A DNA stretch of 64,000 nucleotides from IMCC26256 sp046081705. GTDB lineage: Bacteria > Actinomycetota > Acidimicrobiia > IMCC26256. Of the stretch, positions 7,515-16,458 are shown piece by piece (within the stretch, counting starts at the first letter, position 1; the number at the start of each line of letters is the position of its first letter). The stretch spans positions 1-64,000 of the forward strand of contig JBJTWK010000021.1 in the NCBI GenBank assembly GCA_046081705.1, given 5' to 3'. The notes under the pieces were generated by a model. It had not been told where the DNA came from and searched no databases. It was given only the letters and a program-made list of their open reading frames with translations. The position numbers and the translations under genes are program-made.

Positions 7515-9014
7515 TCAGCAGGCGCTGGTCGAGACCGGCCCCGGGGTGCACTCCATCCAGACGTTGATGTCGAGGGTCACGTCGCCGAACCCGACGATCT
7601 GGTCGATGCGGGGGTCGTAGGCGACGTTCATGTTGTTCTTGATCTGGATGTTGTTGCCGTAGACCGCGCCGTTGAACTGCGCACTGTTCTTGAACGCGAT
7701 CGGACCGTTCGGGGCGAAGAGGAGGACGGCGGTGTTGTCGCCCCCGGTCAGGCTCGTGGACGACATGTCGAAGTTGTTCTTGAACCCGATGGCGCAGTTG
7801 CCCGGATTCCCGCCGTTCGTGGTGCAACTCGATGCGGGCGCGGCGTAGTACGAGACGAGGGTCAGGATCTTGTCCGTGGTGTTGGCCGCCCCGACGCCGC
7901 CGGAGGCCTCGATCGGTGCATCGGTGGCCACGATCGTGGTGTCGCCGATGATCGACACGCCCGTGAGGTCGATCGGGGTCGCGGCCGATCCGCCCTCGAT
8001 GTAGAAGGTGCCCTGCAGGCCGCTGCGGTTGGCGGCGAGGTAGGCGTTGAAGAGGGCGTAGTCCGCAGGGAAGGTGTACGTGCGCAGGCTCGCCGCCGGG
8101 TAGTTCGCGGGGCTCCACGTGAACGTCGGCATCCGCTCGGACGCCGCTGCGGTGGTGCAGGTCTGGGAGGACCGGGTGCCGCTCGAGCCGCTGCCGGTGA
8201 TCGAACCCCACGCGGTCACGGTGCCTGCGATCGTGCCGTCGTTGGCGACCGAGTACCGGGCGTGCAGCATGTCGTCGGCGCACCCCGGGGTGCTCGAGGA
8301 CGCCTTGACCCGTCCGCCGACCGCGCCGCGGTTGCCGATGGTGATCGCGGTGCCCGCGGAGTCGTACCCGCCCGACCAGAGGTCGCCGTCGGCGGCCGAA
8401 CCCTGCTGCATCGAGATCCAGCCGGTCGCCGCGGTCACGTTCCCGCCGCCGGCGGTGCCGGCCGGGCACTCCGATGCGTCGGCCTTGCGGACGGCGTCGT
8501 TGGCGTAGACGGTCACGTTCGTGTTCGCCCAGATGTCGCCGCACACGACGTTGTTGTTCTTCGTCGTGACGTCCGAGAGCGAGAACAGGGCGTACCGGAA
8601 CGAGGTGGGCGGGGCGAGGATGACGCGCAACCGGCGGCTCGCCGTGAGGGACGCGGCGGTCCCGACCGTGCCGACCGAGTCGATCTGGTAGTGCTTCCGC
8701 GGCAACGCCGTCACCTGGTACTGCCAGGTGCCCTCGGCGGTCGTGCCGCTCTGGACCCCGGCCGGCGGCACGCCGTTCGTGGACTGCAGGTAGGCGATCG
8801 CCTGGTGGACGCCCGATTCGGCCACGTGCACGGCGGCGCCCCACGAGCGGTTCCGGGCGGTGGTGGTGGCGGTGTGGTTCTGGGTGGTGAGCATGACGAT
8901 GACCAGCGCCGAGACGATGAACATCACGAGCAGCATGGTGACCATCGCCATGCCCTGCTCGCCGCGGGCCCGCAACTGCTGCACGCTCATCGTGGACGGT
9001 CGGATCTCAGTCAT
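7515..9014 (-). CDS. PilX-like prepilin protein with large extracellular domain
   Basis: This 499-residue protein begins with a short basic leader, then GEQG followed by MAMVTMLLVMFIVSALVIVML (residues 22-42), a pilin-like hydrophobic helix. Cleavage is expected after G21; there is no Glu at mature position 5, as in PilX-type proteins. The large remainder is rich in Ser, Thr, Gly and Asn with several Cys, as expected of an exported domain. The ATG at 9014 overlaps the stop of the PilW-like gene (ATGA), so translation is coupled. I infer a minor pseudopilin of a type IV pilus-like machine. No assembly ATPase or prepilin peptidase is encoded in the window. Confidence 0.7.
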   Translation of the reverse strand: MTEIRPSTMSVQQLRARGEQGMAMVTMLLVMFIVSALVIVMLTTQNHTATTTARNRSWGAAVHVAESGVHQAIAYLQSTNGVPPAGVQSGTTAEGTWQYQVTALPRKHYQIDSVGTVGTAASLTASRRLRVILAPPTSFRYALFSLSDVTTKNNNVVCGDIWANTNVTVYANDAVRKADASECPAGTAGGGNVTAATGWISMQQGSAADGDLWSGGYDSAGTAITIGNRGAVGGRVKASSSTPGCADDMLHARYSVANDGTIAGTVTAWGSITGSGSSGTRSSQTCTTAAASERMPTFTWSPANYPAASLRTYTFPADYALFNAYLAANRSGLQGTFYIEGGSAATPIDLTGVSIIGDTTIVATDAPIEASGGVGAANTTDKILTLVSYYAAPASSCTTNGGNPGNCAIGFKNNFDMSSTSLTGGDNTAVLLFAPNGPIAFKNSAQFNGAVYGNNIQIKNNMNVAYDPRIDQIVGFGDVTLDINVWMECTPGPVSTSAC

Positions 9015-9526
9015 GTCTGCACCCGGTTTCGGAGGTTGACCTCGGAGTCGAGGATGAGGGTCGTCTCGGGGTCGCGCTTGGGCTCGACCTGGAGGATGAT
9101 GCGCACCCACTGGGCCCCGGGGACCGGGGGCGCGGACTGGTAGGAGAAGATCGACGTCGTGGCCAGTCCGGTCTGCACGGTGATCCAGGCCCCGGCGTCG
9201 AGTCGCCGCCGCAGCGTGGAGCCGCTCGCGTCGTAGGTGATCGTGCGGGGCACCCCGCGCGCGTAGGTCGTGAACACGATGTGGCTCGCCGATGAGTTGG
9301 CGTCGTCGACGGCGGTCGCCTGTCGGAGCTCCTTCGTCATCCCGTTGAGGACGAGCCGCATCGAGTCGAGGCTCTGGGTGCGGTCGGCCTGGTAGGCCTC
9401 GGAGCGGGTGACGGCGTTGAGGGTCTGGATGAGGACGACGCCGACGATCATGAGCAGGGACACGGTCACGAGCAGCTCGATGAGCGTGAAGCCGTCACTG
9501 CGGCGGGCGCGTCGTCGGAGGTCCAT
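9011..9526 (-). CDS. PilW-like prepilin-type N-methylation protein
   Basis: A 171-residue minor pilin/pseudopilin. The N-terminus MDLRRRARRSDG followed by FTLIELLVTVSLL is a textbook class III prepilin signal: cleavage after G12, Phe at mature position 1 and Glu at position 5 (E17). The rest is a small domain of about 130 residues with no Cys. The start overlaps the upstream gene's stop by one base (TGATG), and its own stop overlaps the PilX-like start. So the three genes are translated in series from one mRNA. Confidence 0.85.
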   Translation of the reverse strand: MDLRRRARRSDGFTLIELLVTVSLLMIVGVVLIQTLNAVTRSEAYQADRTQSLDSMRLVLNGMTKELRQATAVDDANSSASHIVFTTYARGVPRTITYDASGSTLRRRLDAGAWITVQTGLATTSIFSYQSAPPVPGAQWVRIILQVEPKRDPETTLILDSEVNLRNRVQT

Positions 9527-10800
9527 CACGAGCACTGGTTCTTCGCGAGGGTGATGGTGTTGGACGAGGTCGACTCGTTGCCCGCCATGTCGTAGGCCGC
9601 GATCGTGAACCGCAGTGACGTGAGCGTCTTGGCGCTCGTGTCGCTGGCGCTCAGGCTGATGGTGCTCGAGACGATCGACCACGAGACGCCGTCCGTCGAT
9701 CGGTACACGCGGTACCCCACGAGGTTCGTGTCGGTGCTCGAGCCCCACGTGAGGTTCACGGTGCGGTTCGAGCCCGAGCACGTCACCGTGCGGTTCAGCG
9801 TGCCGGGCGTGGTCGGGTTCGTGGCGTCGAGGATCACGCTGCGGCTGCCGATGCTCCAGGTCGTCCCGGCGGCGTTCCGGGCCCGACCGACGATCGACTT
9901 CGTGCCGTCGCCGGCGTTGACGGTCCAGCCGAGCGTCGGGTTCGCGGCGTCCCACGCGGTCTCGGCGCCGTAGGTCGTACCGCCGTCGTTGGAGAACGCG
10001 ACCCACACGGGTTCGCCGCAGACGCCCATGGCGAGGGTGAGGGTCACGGTGTGGGTCGCCGTGAACCCGACGAGCGCGCCCGAACCGTTCGAGACGGAGA
10101 ATGAGCCGCAGCCGTTCGCCGGGATCGTCGTGGTGGTGGGCGGCACCGTGGTGGTGGTTGAGGTGGTGGTGGTCGAGGCGGCTCGGGGCACCGTGACGGT
10201 GCCGTTGGTGAAGAGCACGGACTCCCGCAGCACCCGAGCGGATCCGGGAACCGACACGTCGCGGTACTTCACGACGACCGAGATGCGCTTGAGGTTCTGG
10301 GTCCCGGGCACGTCGGGCGTGTCGACCCAGGTCACGAACTGGTAGACGTCGACCTTCGTCGTCCCGATGACGACCGGGCTCTCGACGTGCAGCACCGGGC
10401 CCGGGGTCGCGGCGTCGACGATGAGCGGCTCGAAGTCGCCGTTCCCGGTGACGTCGTAGCTCGCACCGTCCTCGGAGACGAACGCGTCGGGGCTGTTCGG
10501 GTCGATCGAGCGCACCGGTGCCTCGTTCATCGCCATCTGCGCGTAGTCGACGTCGCGGAGCTCCTCGAGCCGCTTGTTGGCGGTGGCCTCGGCGACCTGC
10601 CGCTGGCGGCCGAGTGCGACGACTCGGTAGGCGACGCCGATCGATGAGCTCAGGCCCACCATGACGACGGCGAGCAGGGTCATCGCGACGACGAGCTCGA
10701 TGAGGCTCATCCCGGCCTCGCCGGCGCGGGGGCCGGTCCCGGCGTCCGGGCGCGCGACGGTCCGGCGTACCTGCCGTGCCCGCCGGACCGCGTCCAGCAT
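9526..10800 (-). CDS. PilV-like minor pilin with Thr-rich linker and Fn3-like C-terminus
   Basis: This 424-residue protein has a prepilin signal GEAG followed by MSLIELVVAMTLL (cleavage after G30, Glu at mature position 5 = E35). A pilin-type head follows, then a Thr/Pro linker at about 209-227. Two beta-rich segments come next; the last (about 340-424) looks like a fibronectin type III domain (VNLTWGSSTD...GYRVYRSTDG...FTIAAYDMAGN). The ATG at 10800 has AGGAGG about 5 nt upstream. An adhesive tip subunit is plausible. The Fn3 assignment is by eye and should be treated as probable. Confidence 0.75.
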   Translation of the reverse strand: MLDAVRRARQVRRTVARPDAGTGPRAGEAGMSLIELVVAMTLLAVVMVGLSSSIGVAYRVVALGRQRQVAEATANKRLEELRDVDYAQMAMNEAPVRSIDPNSPDAFVSEDGASYDVTGNGDFEPLIVDAATPGPVLHVESPVVIGTTKVDVYQFVTWVDTPDVPGTQNLKRISVVVKYRDVSVPGSARVLRESVLFTNGTVTVPRAASTTTTSTTTTVPPTTTTIPANGCGSFSVSNGSGALVGFTATHTVTLTLAMGVCGEPVWVAFSNDGGTTYGAETAWDAANPTLGWTVNAGDGTKSIVGRARNAAGTTWSIGSRSVILDATNPTTPGTLNRTVTCSGSNRTVNLTWGSSTDTNLVGYRVYRSTDGVSWSIVSSTISLSASDTSAKTLTSLRFTIAAYDMAGNESTSSNTITLAKNQCS

Positions 10801-10905
10801 CCCGCCCTCCTCGACGCCGGCACCCCCGTGGTGCCACGCCGTGGGTATCGGCATCCGGGCCCTCCGGCTTGACCGGTCCCGCCGCCGGGGTGCCGGGGCC
10901 CGCGC

Positions 10906-12024
10906 TCAGGCGCCGTGCAGCGCCCGGGCCTCCCGGAGCACCTCGACGAGGCGGGCGGTGGTGACCCGGGCGTCGAACCGCTCGAGGGCCCGGGCCCGTC
11001 CGGCCCGGCCCATCGCCCGGGCCCGGACCGGGTCGTCGAGGATCCGGGCGACGGCGGCGGCGAGGGTGTCGTCGTCGGCCGCCGGGTCGACGAGGAGGCC
11101 GGTCTCGCCGTCGGCCACGACCTCGGGCACCGCGGCGACGGCCAGCGCGACGGTCGGGACCTCGGCCGCCATCGCCTCGACGAGCGCGTACCCGAACGTG
11201 TCGATCCGGGACGGGAACACGAGCACGTCGGTCTCGGCGTACAGGGTCCGCAGGCGCGGGTCGCCGGGTCGGAAGTCGCGGAACACGCGCAGGCCGGGTT
11301 CGCGGGGGACGTCGTCGCGCGTCACGAGGTTGAGGTCGGCATCCCCACGGAACGATCGCTGCCAGAGGTCGAGCAGCCGCGTGCCCCCCTTGCGCTCCAT
11401 GCTGAACCCCACGAACGTGATCTGGGGCCGCGCCCGCGTCACGTGCGGCAGCGCATCCGGGATCGTCGTGCCGTACGGGATGCGGCGGATGCGGGTCGGA
11501 TCGACGCCGTACTCGTCGCGCAGCGAGTCCGCCGCCCACTCGGACTGGGCGACGACGAGGGTCGCCGACTCGTAGACGCGCCGCTCGAACCGCTGCGAGA
11601 CGGCGACGCGGCGGTCGGTGCCGCGGGCGGGCCGACGGTGGGGGAGCAGGAGCGCGCCCTGCGAGGTCGTTGCGTCGGTGCCGACGACCGAGGGTCGGTC
11701 GCGCAGGATCCCGTCGACGAGCAGGCCCGCGTTCTGTGAGTACACGTGGATCACGTCGTACGGGTTCGGCCAGGACCGCAGGCGTCGGCGCACCACCGCG
11801 CTCGTCCCGAGTTGGACCCGCAGCGCCTGGAGGTCGGCGTCGGCCCGGGCGAGCCCGGGGACGGGGGCGGCGGCGACCCGCCGCAGGGTGCCGGCCGGCG
11901 GGACGTCGAGGAACTGGGCCCGCACCTCGGGGTCGTCGCGCAGCACGGACCGGATCGCGAGGTGGAGGGTGGCGTGACCACCCATGTTCTCGTTCACGAA
12001 CAACGGGCGGATGGGCACGCTCAT
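10906..12024 (-). CDS. Glycosyltransferase family 4
   Basis: A cytosolic GT-B glycosyltransferase of 372 residues, likely adding one sugar to a surface glycan precursor. The C-terminal half has the GT4 donor-site pattern: ITFVGFSMERKGG, then YAETDVLVFPSRIDTFGYALVEAMAAEVP, where the first acidic residue of the usual Ex7E is Asp. The start ATG overlaps the stop of the next GT4 upstream (ATGA), so the two are translated together. The sugar and acceptor cannot be told. Confidence 0.88.
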   Translation of the reverse strand: MSVPIRPLFVNENMGGHATLHLAIRSVLRDDPEVRAQFLDVPPAGTLRRVAAAPVPGLARADADLQALRVQLGTSAVVRRRLRSWPNPYDVIHVYSQNAGLLVDGILRDRPSVVGTDATTSQGALLLPHRRPARGTDRRVAVSQRFERRVYESATLVVAQSEWAADSLRDEYGVDPTRIRRIPYGTTIPDALPHVTRARPQITFVGFSMERKGGTRLLDLWQRSFRGDADLNLVTRDDVPREPGLRVFRDFRPGDPRLRTLYAETDVLVFPSRIDTFGYALVEAMAAEVPTVALAVAAVPEVVADGETGLLVDPAADDDTLAAAVARILDDPVRARAMGRAGRARALERFDARVTTARLVEVLREARALHGA

Positions 12025-13121
12025 CGGCCGACCGGACGGGTCGGGTCGAGGACCTCGGTGTAGAGCGCCTCGTACCGCCGGGCCATGGCGGCGGCGGTGA
12101 ACGTCTCGGCGGCCCGGGTGCGGGCTCGATCGACGATCGCCGACCGCCGCGCCGGATCGTCGAGGAGACGGCGGATCGCGGCGGCGAGGCCCGCGGCGTC
12201 GTCGGGTGCGACCAGCAGCCCGGTCACCTCGTGCTCCACGATCTCCCGCACGCTCCCGACGTCGGTCGCGACCACGGCCCGGCGCGCGAGCATCGCCTCG
12301 GCGATCGACAGCGGGAGGCCCTCGGCGCGCGACGGGAGCACGAACAGGTCGGCGTCGGCGAGTGCGGCCATCGGGTCCTCGCGCCAGCCGGCGAGCACGA
12401 ACCGGTCCGCCACCCCGAGCGCGACGGCCTCACGCTCGAGCCACGCTCGTTCGGGGCCCCGGCCGACCACCGTGGCGTGCAGCCCCGGGATCGAGGCGAC
12501 GGCCCGGACCAGGACGTCGAGACCCTTGACCGCGTCGAGTCGGGCGAGCGTGACGATCGAGGGGTGCGGCGAACCCGGGGTCGGCGCGGGCACGGTGCGG
12601 TCCGGGACCCCGTTGTGGATCGTGCGGACCGAGCCCGGGCGCAGGCCGGTGTCGTGCTCGACGGCCCGGGCCGAGGCGGTCCCGACGGCCACGTGCGCGG
12701 CCAGGCGTCGCGAGGTGACGCGCTTGAGGAACCGGACCCGTGCCGTCGGCATCGGCAGCACGAGTTGCTCGACCGCAACGGTCCGGACTCCGGGCACGGT
12801 CGCGGCAGCGAGCAGTGCGTACCGGCACGCCCACGGCGCCGAGAGACTCGCGTGCAGGATGTCCGGTCGATCCGCGGCGATCGCCCGGCGGGTGGCCAGG
12901 ATCGCCGCGACGTCGCGCAGGCCGCGCACGTCGGGGGTGCAGATCGTCGCGGTGTTCGAACGGGCCGCGGCGACCCGGTCGATGACCTCGGGGTGGGTGC
13001 CCATGACGCGCACATCGATGCCGGGATCGAGCGCCGCGAGCAGGTTGCCGAGGGAGATCTCCGCGCCGCCGACCTCGTGGGCGTCGGTGAAGACGGTGAG
13101 GCGCAGCCCCGCGAGCGTCAT
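12021..13121 (-). CDS. Glycosyltransferase family 4
   Basis: A 366-residue GT-B glycosyltransferase. The N-terminus (FTDAHEVGGAEISLGNLLAAL) is the acceptor-side start of the family. The C-terminal half has VTLARLDAVKGLDVLVRA, then DLFVLPSRAEGLPLSIAEAM with an intact Ex7E motif. The ATG at 13121 is 6 nt after a minus-strand TACGCT box (13133-13128) and looks leaderless. It is divergent from a GT2 gene and is translationally coupled to the downstream GT4. Confidence 0.9.
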   Translation of the reverse strand: MTLAGLRLTVFTDAHEVGGAEISLGNLLAALDPGIDVRVMGTHPEVIDRVAAARSNTATICTPDVRGLRDVAAILATRRAIAADRPDILHASLSAPWACRYALLAAATVPGVRTVAVEQLVLPMPTARVRFLKRVTSRRLAAHVAVGTASARAVEHDTGLRPGSVRTIHNGVPDRTVPAPTPGSPHPSIVTLARLDAVKGLDVLVRAVASIPGLHATVVGRGPERAWLEREAVALGVADRFVLAGWREDPMAALADADLFVLPSRAEGLPLSIAEAMLARRAVVATDVGSVREIVEHEVTGLLVAPDDAAGLAAAIRRLLDDPARRSAIVDRARTRAAETFTAAAMARRYEALYTEVLDPTRPVGR

Positions 13122-13127
13122 GGTGCG

Positions 13128-13133
13128 AGCGTA
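13128..13133 (-). promoter_or_regulatory. -10 box of the GT4 operon (leaderless)
   Basis: TACGCT on the minus strand ends 6 nt before the ATG at 13121. Together with the plus-strand box at 13238-13243 it makes a compact divergent promoter region between two glycosyltransferase genes. Confidence 0.5.
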
Positions 13134-13237
13134 CCGGCGCGCCGCCGAGGTGTCCGGTGGGTGGCGCGCCGACGGCGCGAACGCCACCGGGGGATGGCGC
13201 GTCGGGGCGAGGACGAGGTGCGGCCTCGGACCACGCC

Positions 13238-13243
13238 TACCAT
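13238..13243 (+). promoter_or_regulatory. -10 box of the GT2 gene (leaderless)
   Basis: TACCAT ends exactly 7 nt before the GTG start at 13251. No ribosome-binding site lies between. Confidence 0.5.
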
Positions 13244-13250
13244 CGGCGGC

Positions 13251-14294
13251 GTGCCCGCGCTCCTCGCACCGCCGCCGCCGGAGGGCCTGCGCGCCGTGCC
13301 GGCGCCCACGGTCTCGGTGGTGATCGCGGCGTACGAGGCGGGTGGGGTCATCGCCACTGCGATCGAGTCGGTGCTCGCGCAGTCCGTCCGTCCGCTCGAG
13401 ATCGTCGTCGCCGACGATGGTTCGACCGATGATCTCGCCGCGGCGCTCGCGCCGTTCGGCGACGCGGTCCGACTCGTCCGGATCGAGCACGGTGGCGAGG
13501 CCCGGGCCCGCAACGCTGCGATCGCGGCGGCCCGAGCGGACTTCGTGGCCGTGCTCGACGCGGACGACCGGTTCGCCCCCGGGCGCCTCGCCGCGATCGC
13601 CCGGGTGCTCGCCGAGCGGCCGGACCTCGACCTCGTGACCACCGACGCGGTGCTCGAACTCGACGGTCGGATCGTCGGCACCGTATACCACGACGACCAC
13701 CGCTTCGAGGTCGAGGACCAGCGCGCCGCGATCCTCGATCGCAACTTCGTGTTCGGGCAGGTCGTCGTCCGTCGGGACCGGATGCTCGAGCTCGGCGGGT
13801 ACGACGCCTCGATATCGCACACGACCGATTGGGAGTGCTGGATCCGTCTCGTGCTCGCCGGCGGTCGGCTCGGGTGCATCGACGCGCCGCTCGGCGTGTA
13901 CACGATGCGGGAGGAAGCCATGAGCGCGAGTCGTCAGCGCATGTACGCGGGGCGGGCGGACACCCTCGCGAGGGCGGCCGCCGACCCGCGGCTCACCGAC
14001 ACGGAGCGCGCACGGGTCTCGGCCCGCCGCGACGAGGAACTGCGCCGGAGTGCGCGCGAGGCCCTGCGCATCGCCCTGGTGCGGGGTGACCCGGATCGGC
14101 GGGCGTGCGCCCGATCCGTGGCCCGGGATCGCGCGCAGCCGATCGGCGCCCGGGTCCGGGCGACGGTGGCGGCCGTGGTGCCGTCGCTGGTCGCGGGCCG
14201 GTTGCGGGCCCGCGACCGCGCCTCATGGGTCGGGGTCGGGGACCGCCGGTTCCCGCGTGCCTCCGGTCAGTCGGTCCGGACGTCCCAGCGGTAG
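13251..14294 (+). CDS. Glycosyltransferase family 2
   Basis: A 347-residue GT-A inverting glycosyltransferase. It shows VSVVIAAYEAGGVI at the nucleotide-sugar site, VADDGSTDD, the DxD motif VLDADDRF and TDWECWIRLVLAG near the acceptor site. A C-terminal helical tail rich in Arg follows. The GTG start has a TACCAT box at 7 nt. The protein is a paralogue of the GT2 at 19399-20349, sharing the same layout and C-terminal region. Its last 28 nt overlap the 3' end of the convergent wzt-like gene. Confidence 0.9.
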   Translation: MPALLAPPPPEGLRAVPAPTVSVVIAAYEAGGVIATAIESVLAQSVRPLEIVVADDGSTDDLAAALAPFGDAVRLVRIEHGGEARARNAAIAAARADFVAVLDADDRFAPGRLAAIARVLAERPDLDLVTTDAVLELDGRIVGTVYHDDHRFEVEDQRAAILDRNFVFGQVVVRRDRMLELGGYDASISHTTDWECWIRLVLAGGRLGCIDAPLGVYTMREEAMSASRQRMYAGRADTLARAAADPRLTDTERARVSARRDEELRRSAREALRIALVRGDPDRRACARSVARDRAQPIGARVRATVAAVVPSLVAGRLRARDRASWVGVGDRRFPRASGQSVRTSQR

Positions 14295-15508
14295 GGCACC
14301 GCCACGGCACCTGCGGTCGCGGCGTTCACGACCGCCTTCTTCCCCTCGCCGATGGGGGCGTCGATGCGGAACCCGCTCACCTGGAACCAGTCCATGAGCG
14401 GTGCGTACCCGTCCTCGGCGAGCACGTCGCACCAGATCTCGTAGAGGCGGGGTCGGAGCGGGAGGTGGTCGATCGTGCAGGTGACCTCGAACGCGCGCCC
14501 GACCCGCTCGGGTGCCGCACCGTCGTCGAGCATCGAGATCTCGACGAGACCCCCGGGCCGTCCGTCGGTGATCCCGAGCACGACGTGCGGCCGGTGCACG
14601 GGTTCGTCGGCCTCGAAGCGCAGGCGGATGGTGAGACCCTCGTCCGGGGCGAAGCGGTACCGCTCGGTGCCGTCGGGCGCGTGGCAGGTCGCGGACACGA
14701 TGCGGACCCGGCCGTGGTTCCGCTCGAGCGCCTGCACGTCGACACGACGGTCCTCCATCTCGGCGATGTAGTGCGAGAGCACCTCCTTCGCGGTGCCCTC
14801 GATCTGCACCCGGCCGTGGTCGAGCATCACGCCGCGGGAGCACAACGACTCGATGGCGGGCAGATGGTGCGAGACGAACAGGAGCGTGGTGCCCTCGCGG
14901 ACGAGGTGGGTCATGCGGTCGACGCACTTGGACTGGAAGTTGATGTCGCCCACCGCGAGCGCCTCGTCGACGACGAACACGTCGGGTTCGAGGTGCGCGG
15001 CCACGGAGAAGCCGAGGCGCAGCTGCATGCCGCTCGAGTAGTACTTCACCTGCGTGTCGATGGCGTCGCCGAGTTCGGAGAACTCGACGATCCGATCGAA
15101 CCGGGCCCGGATGTCCGCCCGACTCAGGCCGAGGATCGATCCGTAGAGCCAGATGTTCTCGCGACCGGTGAGTTCGAAGTGCACGCCCGACCCGACCTCG
15201 ATGAGCGCGCCGACGCGGCCCCGCACCCGCACCTGCCCGCCCGTCGGTTGCGAGATCCGGGAGATGAGCCGCAACGCGGTCGATTTCCCGGCGCCGTTCG
15301 GTCCGACGAGTGCGAACGCCTCGCCCTGGGGCACGTCGAACGAGACGTCGTCGAGTGCGAGGGTCCCCGTGCCCGGCGTGGCCCGTCCTGCCGCCCGGCG
15401 GACGAGGCGGGCCGGTGCGTTGAGGACCCGGGTGCCGAAGTGCTCGTACCGGGCCCCGCCGCGTCGGAACCGCTTCGAGACCCGTTCGAGTCGCACGGCG
15501 TACGTCAT
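14267..15508 (-). CDS. wzt: Polysaccharide ABC exporter, ATP-binding subunit with glycan-binding C-terminus
   Basis: This is the ATPase that powers glycan export through the Wzm-like channel encoded just upstream. The 413-residue protein has Walker A GPNGAGKST (69-77), the signature YSSGMQLRLGF, Walker B DVFVVDEALAVGD and the H-loop SHH. A C-terminal domain of about 170 residues follows, as in Wzt proteins that read the end of the glycan chain. The ATG overlaps the Wzm-like stop by one base. The 3' end overlaps the convergent GT2 gene by 28 nt. Confidence 0.93.
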   Translation of the reverse strand: MTYAVRLERVSKRFRRGGARYEHFGTRVLNAPARLVRRAAGRATPGTGTLALDDVSFDVPQGEAFALVGPNGAGKSTALRLISRISQPTGGQVRVRGRVGALIEVGSGVHFELTGRENIWLYGSILGLSRADIRARFDRIVEFSELGDAIDTQVKYYSSGMQLRLGFSVAAHLEPDVFVVDEALAVGDINFQSKCVDRMTHLVREGTTLLFVSHHLPAIESLCSRGVMLDHGRVQIEGTAKEVLSHYIAEMEDRRVDVQALERNHGRVRIVSATCHAPDGTERYRFAPDEGLTIRLRFEADEPVHRPHVVLGITDGRPGGLVEISMLDDGAAPERVGRAFEVTCTIDHLPLRPRLYEIWCDVLAEDGYAPLMDWFQVSGFRIDAPIGEGKKAVVNAATAGAVAVPYRWDVRTD

Positions 15509-16359
15509 CAGACCACGTCCGCGAAGTCGCGCTCGAGGGACTTGAACCAGCGGTACCCCGCGAGGAGGAGCACGAGGCCGCTCGCCGCGCTGATCGCGAG
15601 CAGACCCCAGTCGGGGGTCGTCCCCACGGCGAGGACCCGCCGGAACCCCTCGAGCGGCCCGACGATCGGGTTCACGAGCGCGTACCAAGGCCGGAGCGGC
15701 TCGGAGATCTCGGAGATCGGGTAGGCGATCGGACTGGCGAACAACCAGAGTTGGATGCCGAAGGGCAGCAGGTAGCGGAAGTCGCGGTAGTAGACGTTCA
15801 TCGCGCCGAGTGGGAGCGCGGCGGCCAGCGTGGGGAGCGCGATCGCCAGCGCGAGCACGGGCAGGAACACGAGTGTCCACGAGAGGTGGGCCCCGGTGAA
15901 CGGTGCCGCGAGGAGGACGAGGACGAGCCCGATCCCGAGATCCGGCACGACCGACAGCACCGCACCGAGCACCGGGGACTCCCGGGGGAAGTACACCTTC
16001 CGGAGCAGGTCGGCGTCGTTGACGAGTGCGTTCGCGCCGAAGGACACCCCGGACGACACGAACTGCCACGGGACGAGCGCGGAGATGGCGAAGGCCGCGT
16101 AGGTCGCGCCGCCACCGCCCGAGACCTTCACGACCCTCCCGAAGAAGAGGATGAATATGGTGAGGAACGCGAGCGGCTGCAGCACCGCCCAACCGATCCC
16201 GAGCGCGGCCTGCTTGTAGCGGACCCGGACCCCCCGGACCGCGAACGACCACACCACCTCGCGGTAGAGCCGCAGCTCCCGCCATGCGTGGGCGAGGGAT
16301 GGGCGTCGCGAGCCGTCGTACACGGATTCGACGGGTGTCCGCGGGTGCTCGTCGCTCAT
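15508..16359 (-). CDS. wzm: Polysaccharide ABC exporter, permease subunit
   Basis: A 283-residue inner-membrane permease of the ABC-2/TagG-Wzm type. It has a cytoplasmic amphipathic start (REVVWSFAVRGVRVRYKQAALG) and about six hydrophobic segments, with the family signature VYYRDFRYLLPFGIQLWLFASPIAYP. It pairs with the adjacent ATPase to move a lipid-linked glycan across the membrane. The ATG at 16359 is divergent from the GT4 gene at 16459; both promoters must lie in the 99-nt gap, where TAGACT at 16391-16396 is the clearest -10-like element. Confidence 0.92.
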   Translation of the reverse strand: MSDEHPRTPVESVYDGSRRPSLAHAWRELRLYREVVWSFAVRGVRVRYKQAALGIGWAVLQPLAFLTIFILFFGRVVKVSGGGGATYAAFAISALVPWQFVSSGVSFGANALVNDADLLRKVYFPRESPVLGAVLSVVPDLGIGLVLVLLAAPFTGAHLSWTLVFLPVLALAIALPTLAAALPLGAMNVYYRDFRYLLPFGIQLWLFASPIAYPISEISEPLRPWYALVNPIVGPLEGFRRVLAVGTTPDWGLLAISAASGLVLLLAGYRWFKSLERDFADVV

Positions 16360-16458
16360 GGGCCTCGGTCGGTCGGAGATGGAGCAACAGTAGACTTGAC
16401 CCGTCGGGGCCCGGACCGTCGCGGGAGCGGCGCGGCGACGGACGAACGTGACGGATCG

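Noticed and set aside
11670..13250. Long plus-strand extension ahead of the GT2 gene
   Set aside because: It overlaps two firmly supported minus-strand GT4 genes. The leaderless GTG at 13251 and the start of conserved sequence fix the true start.
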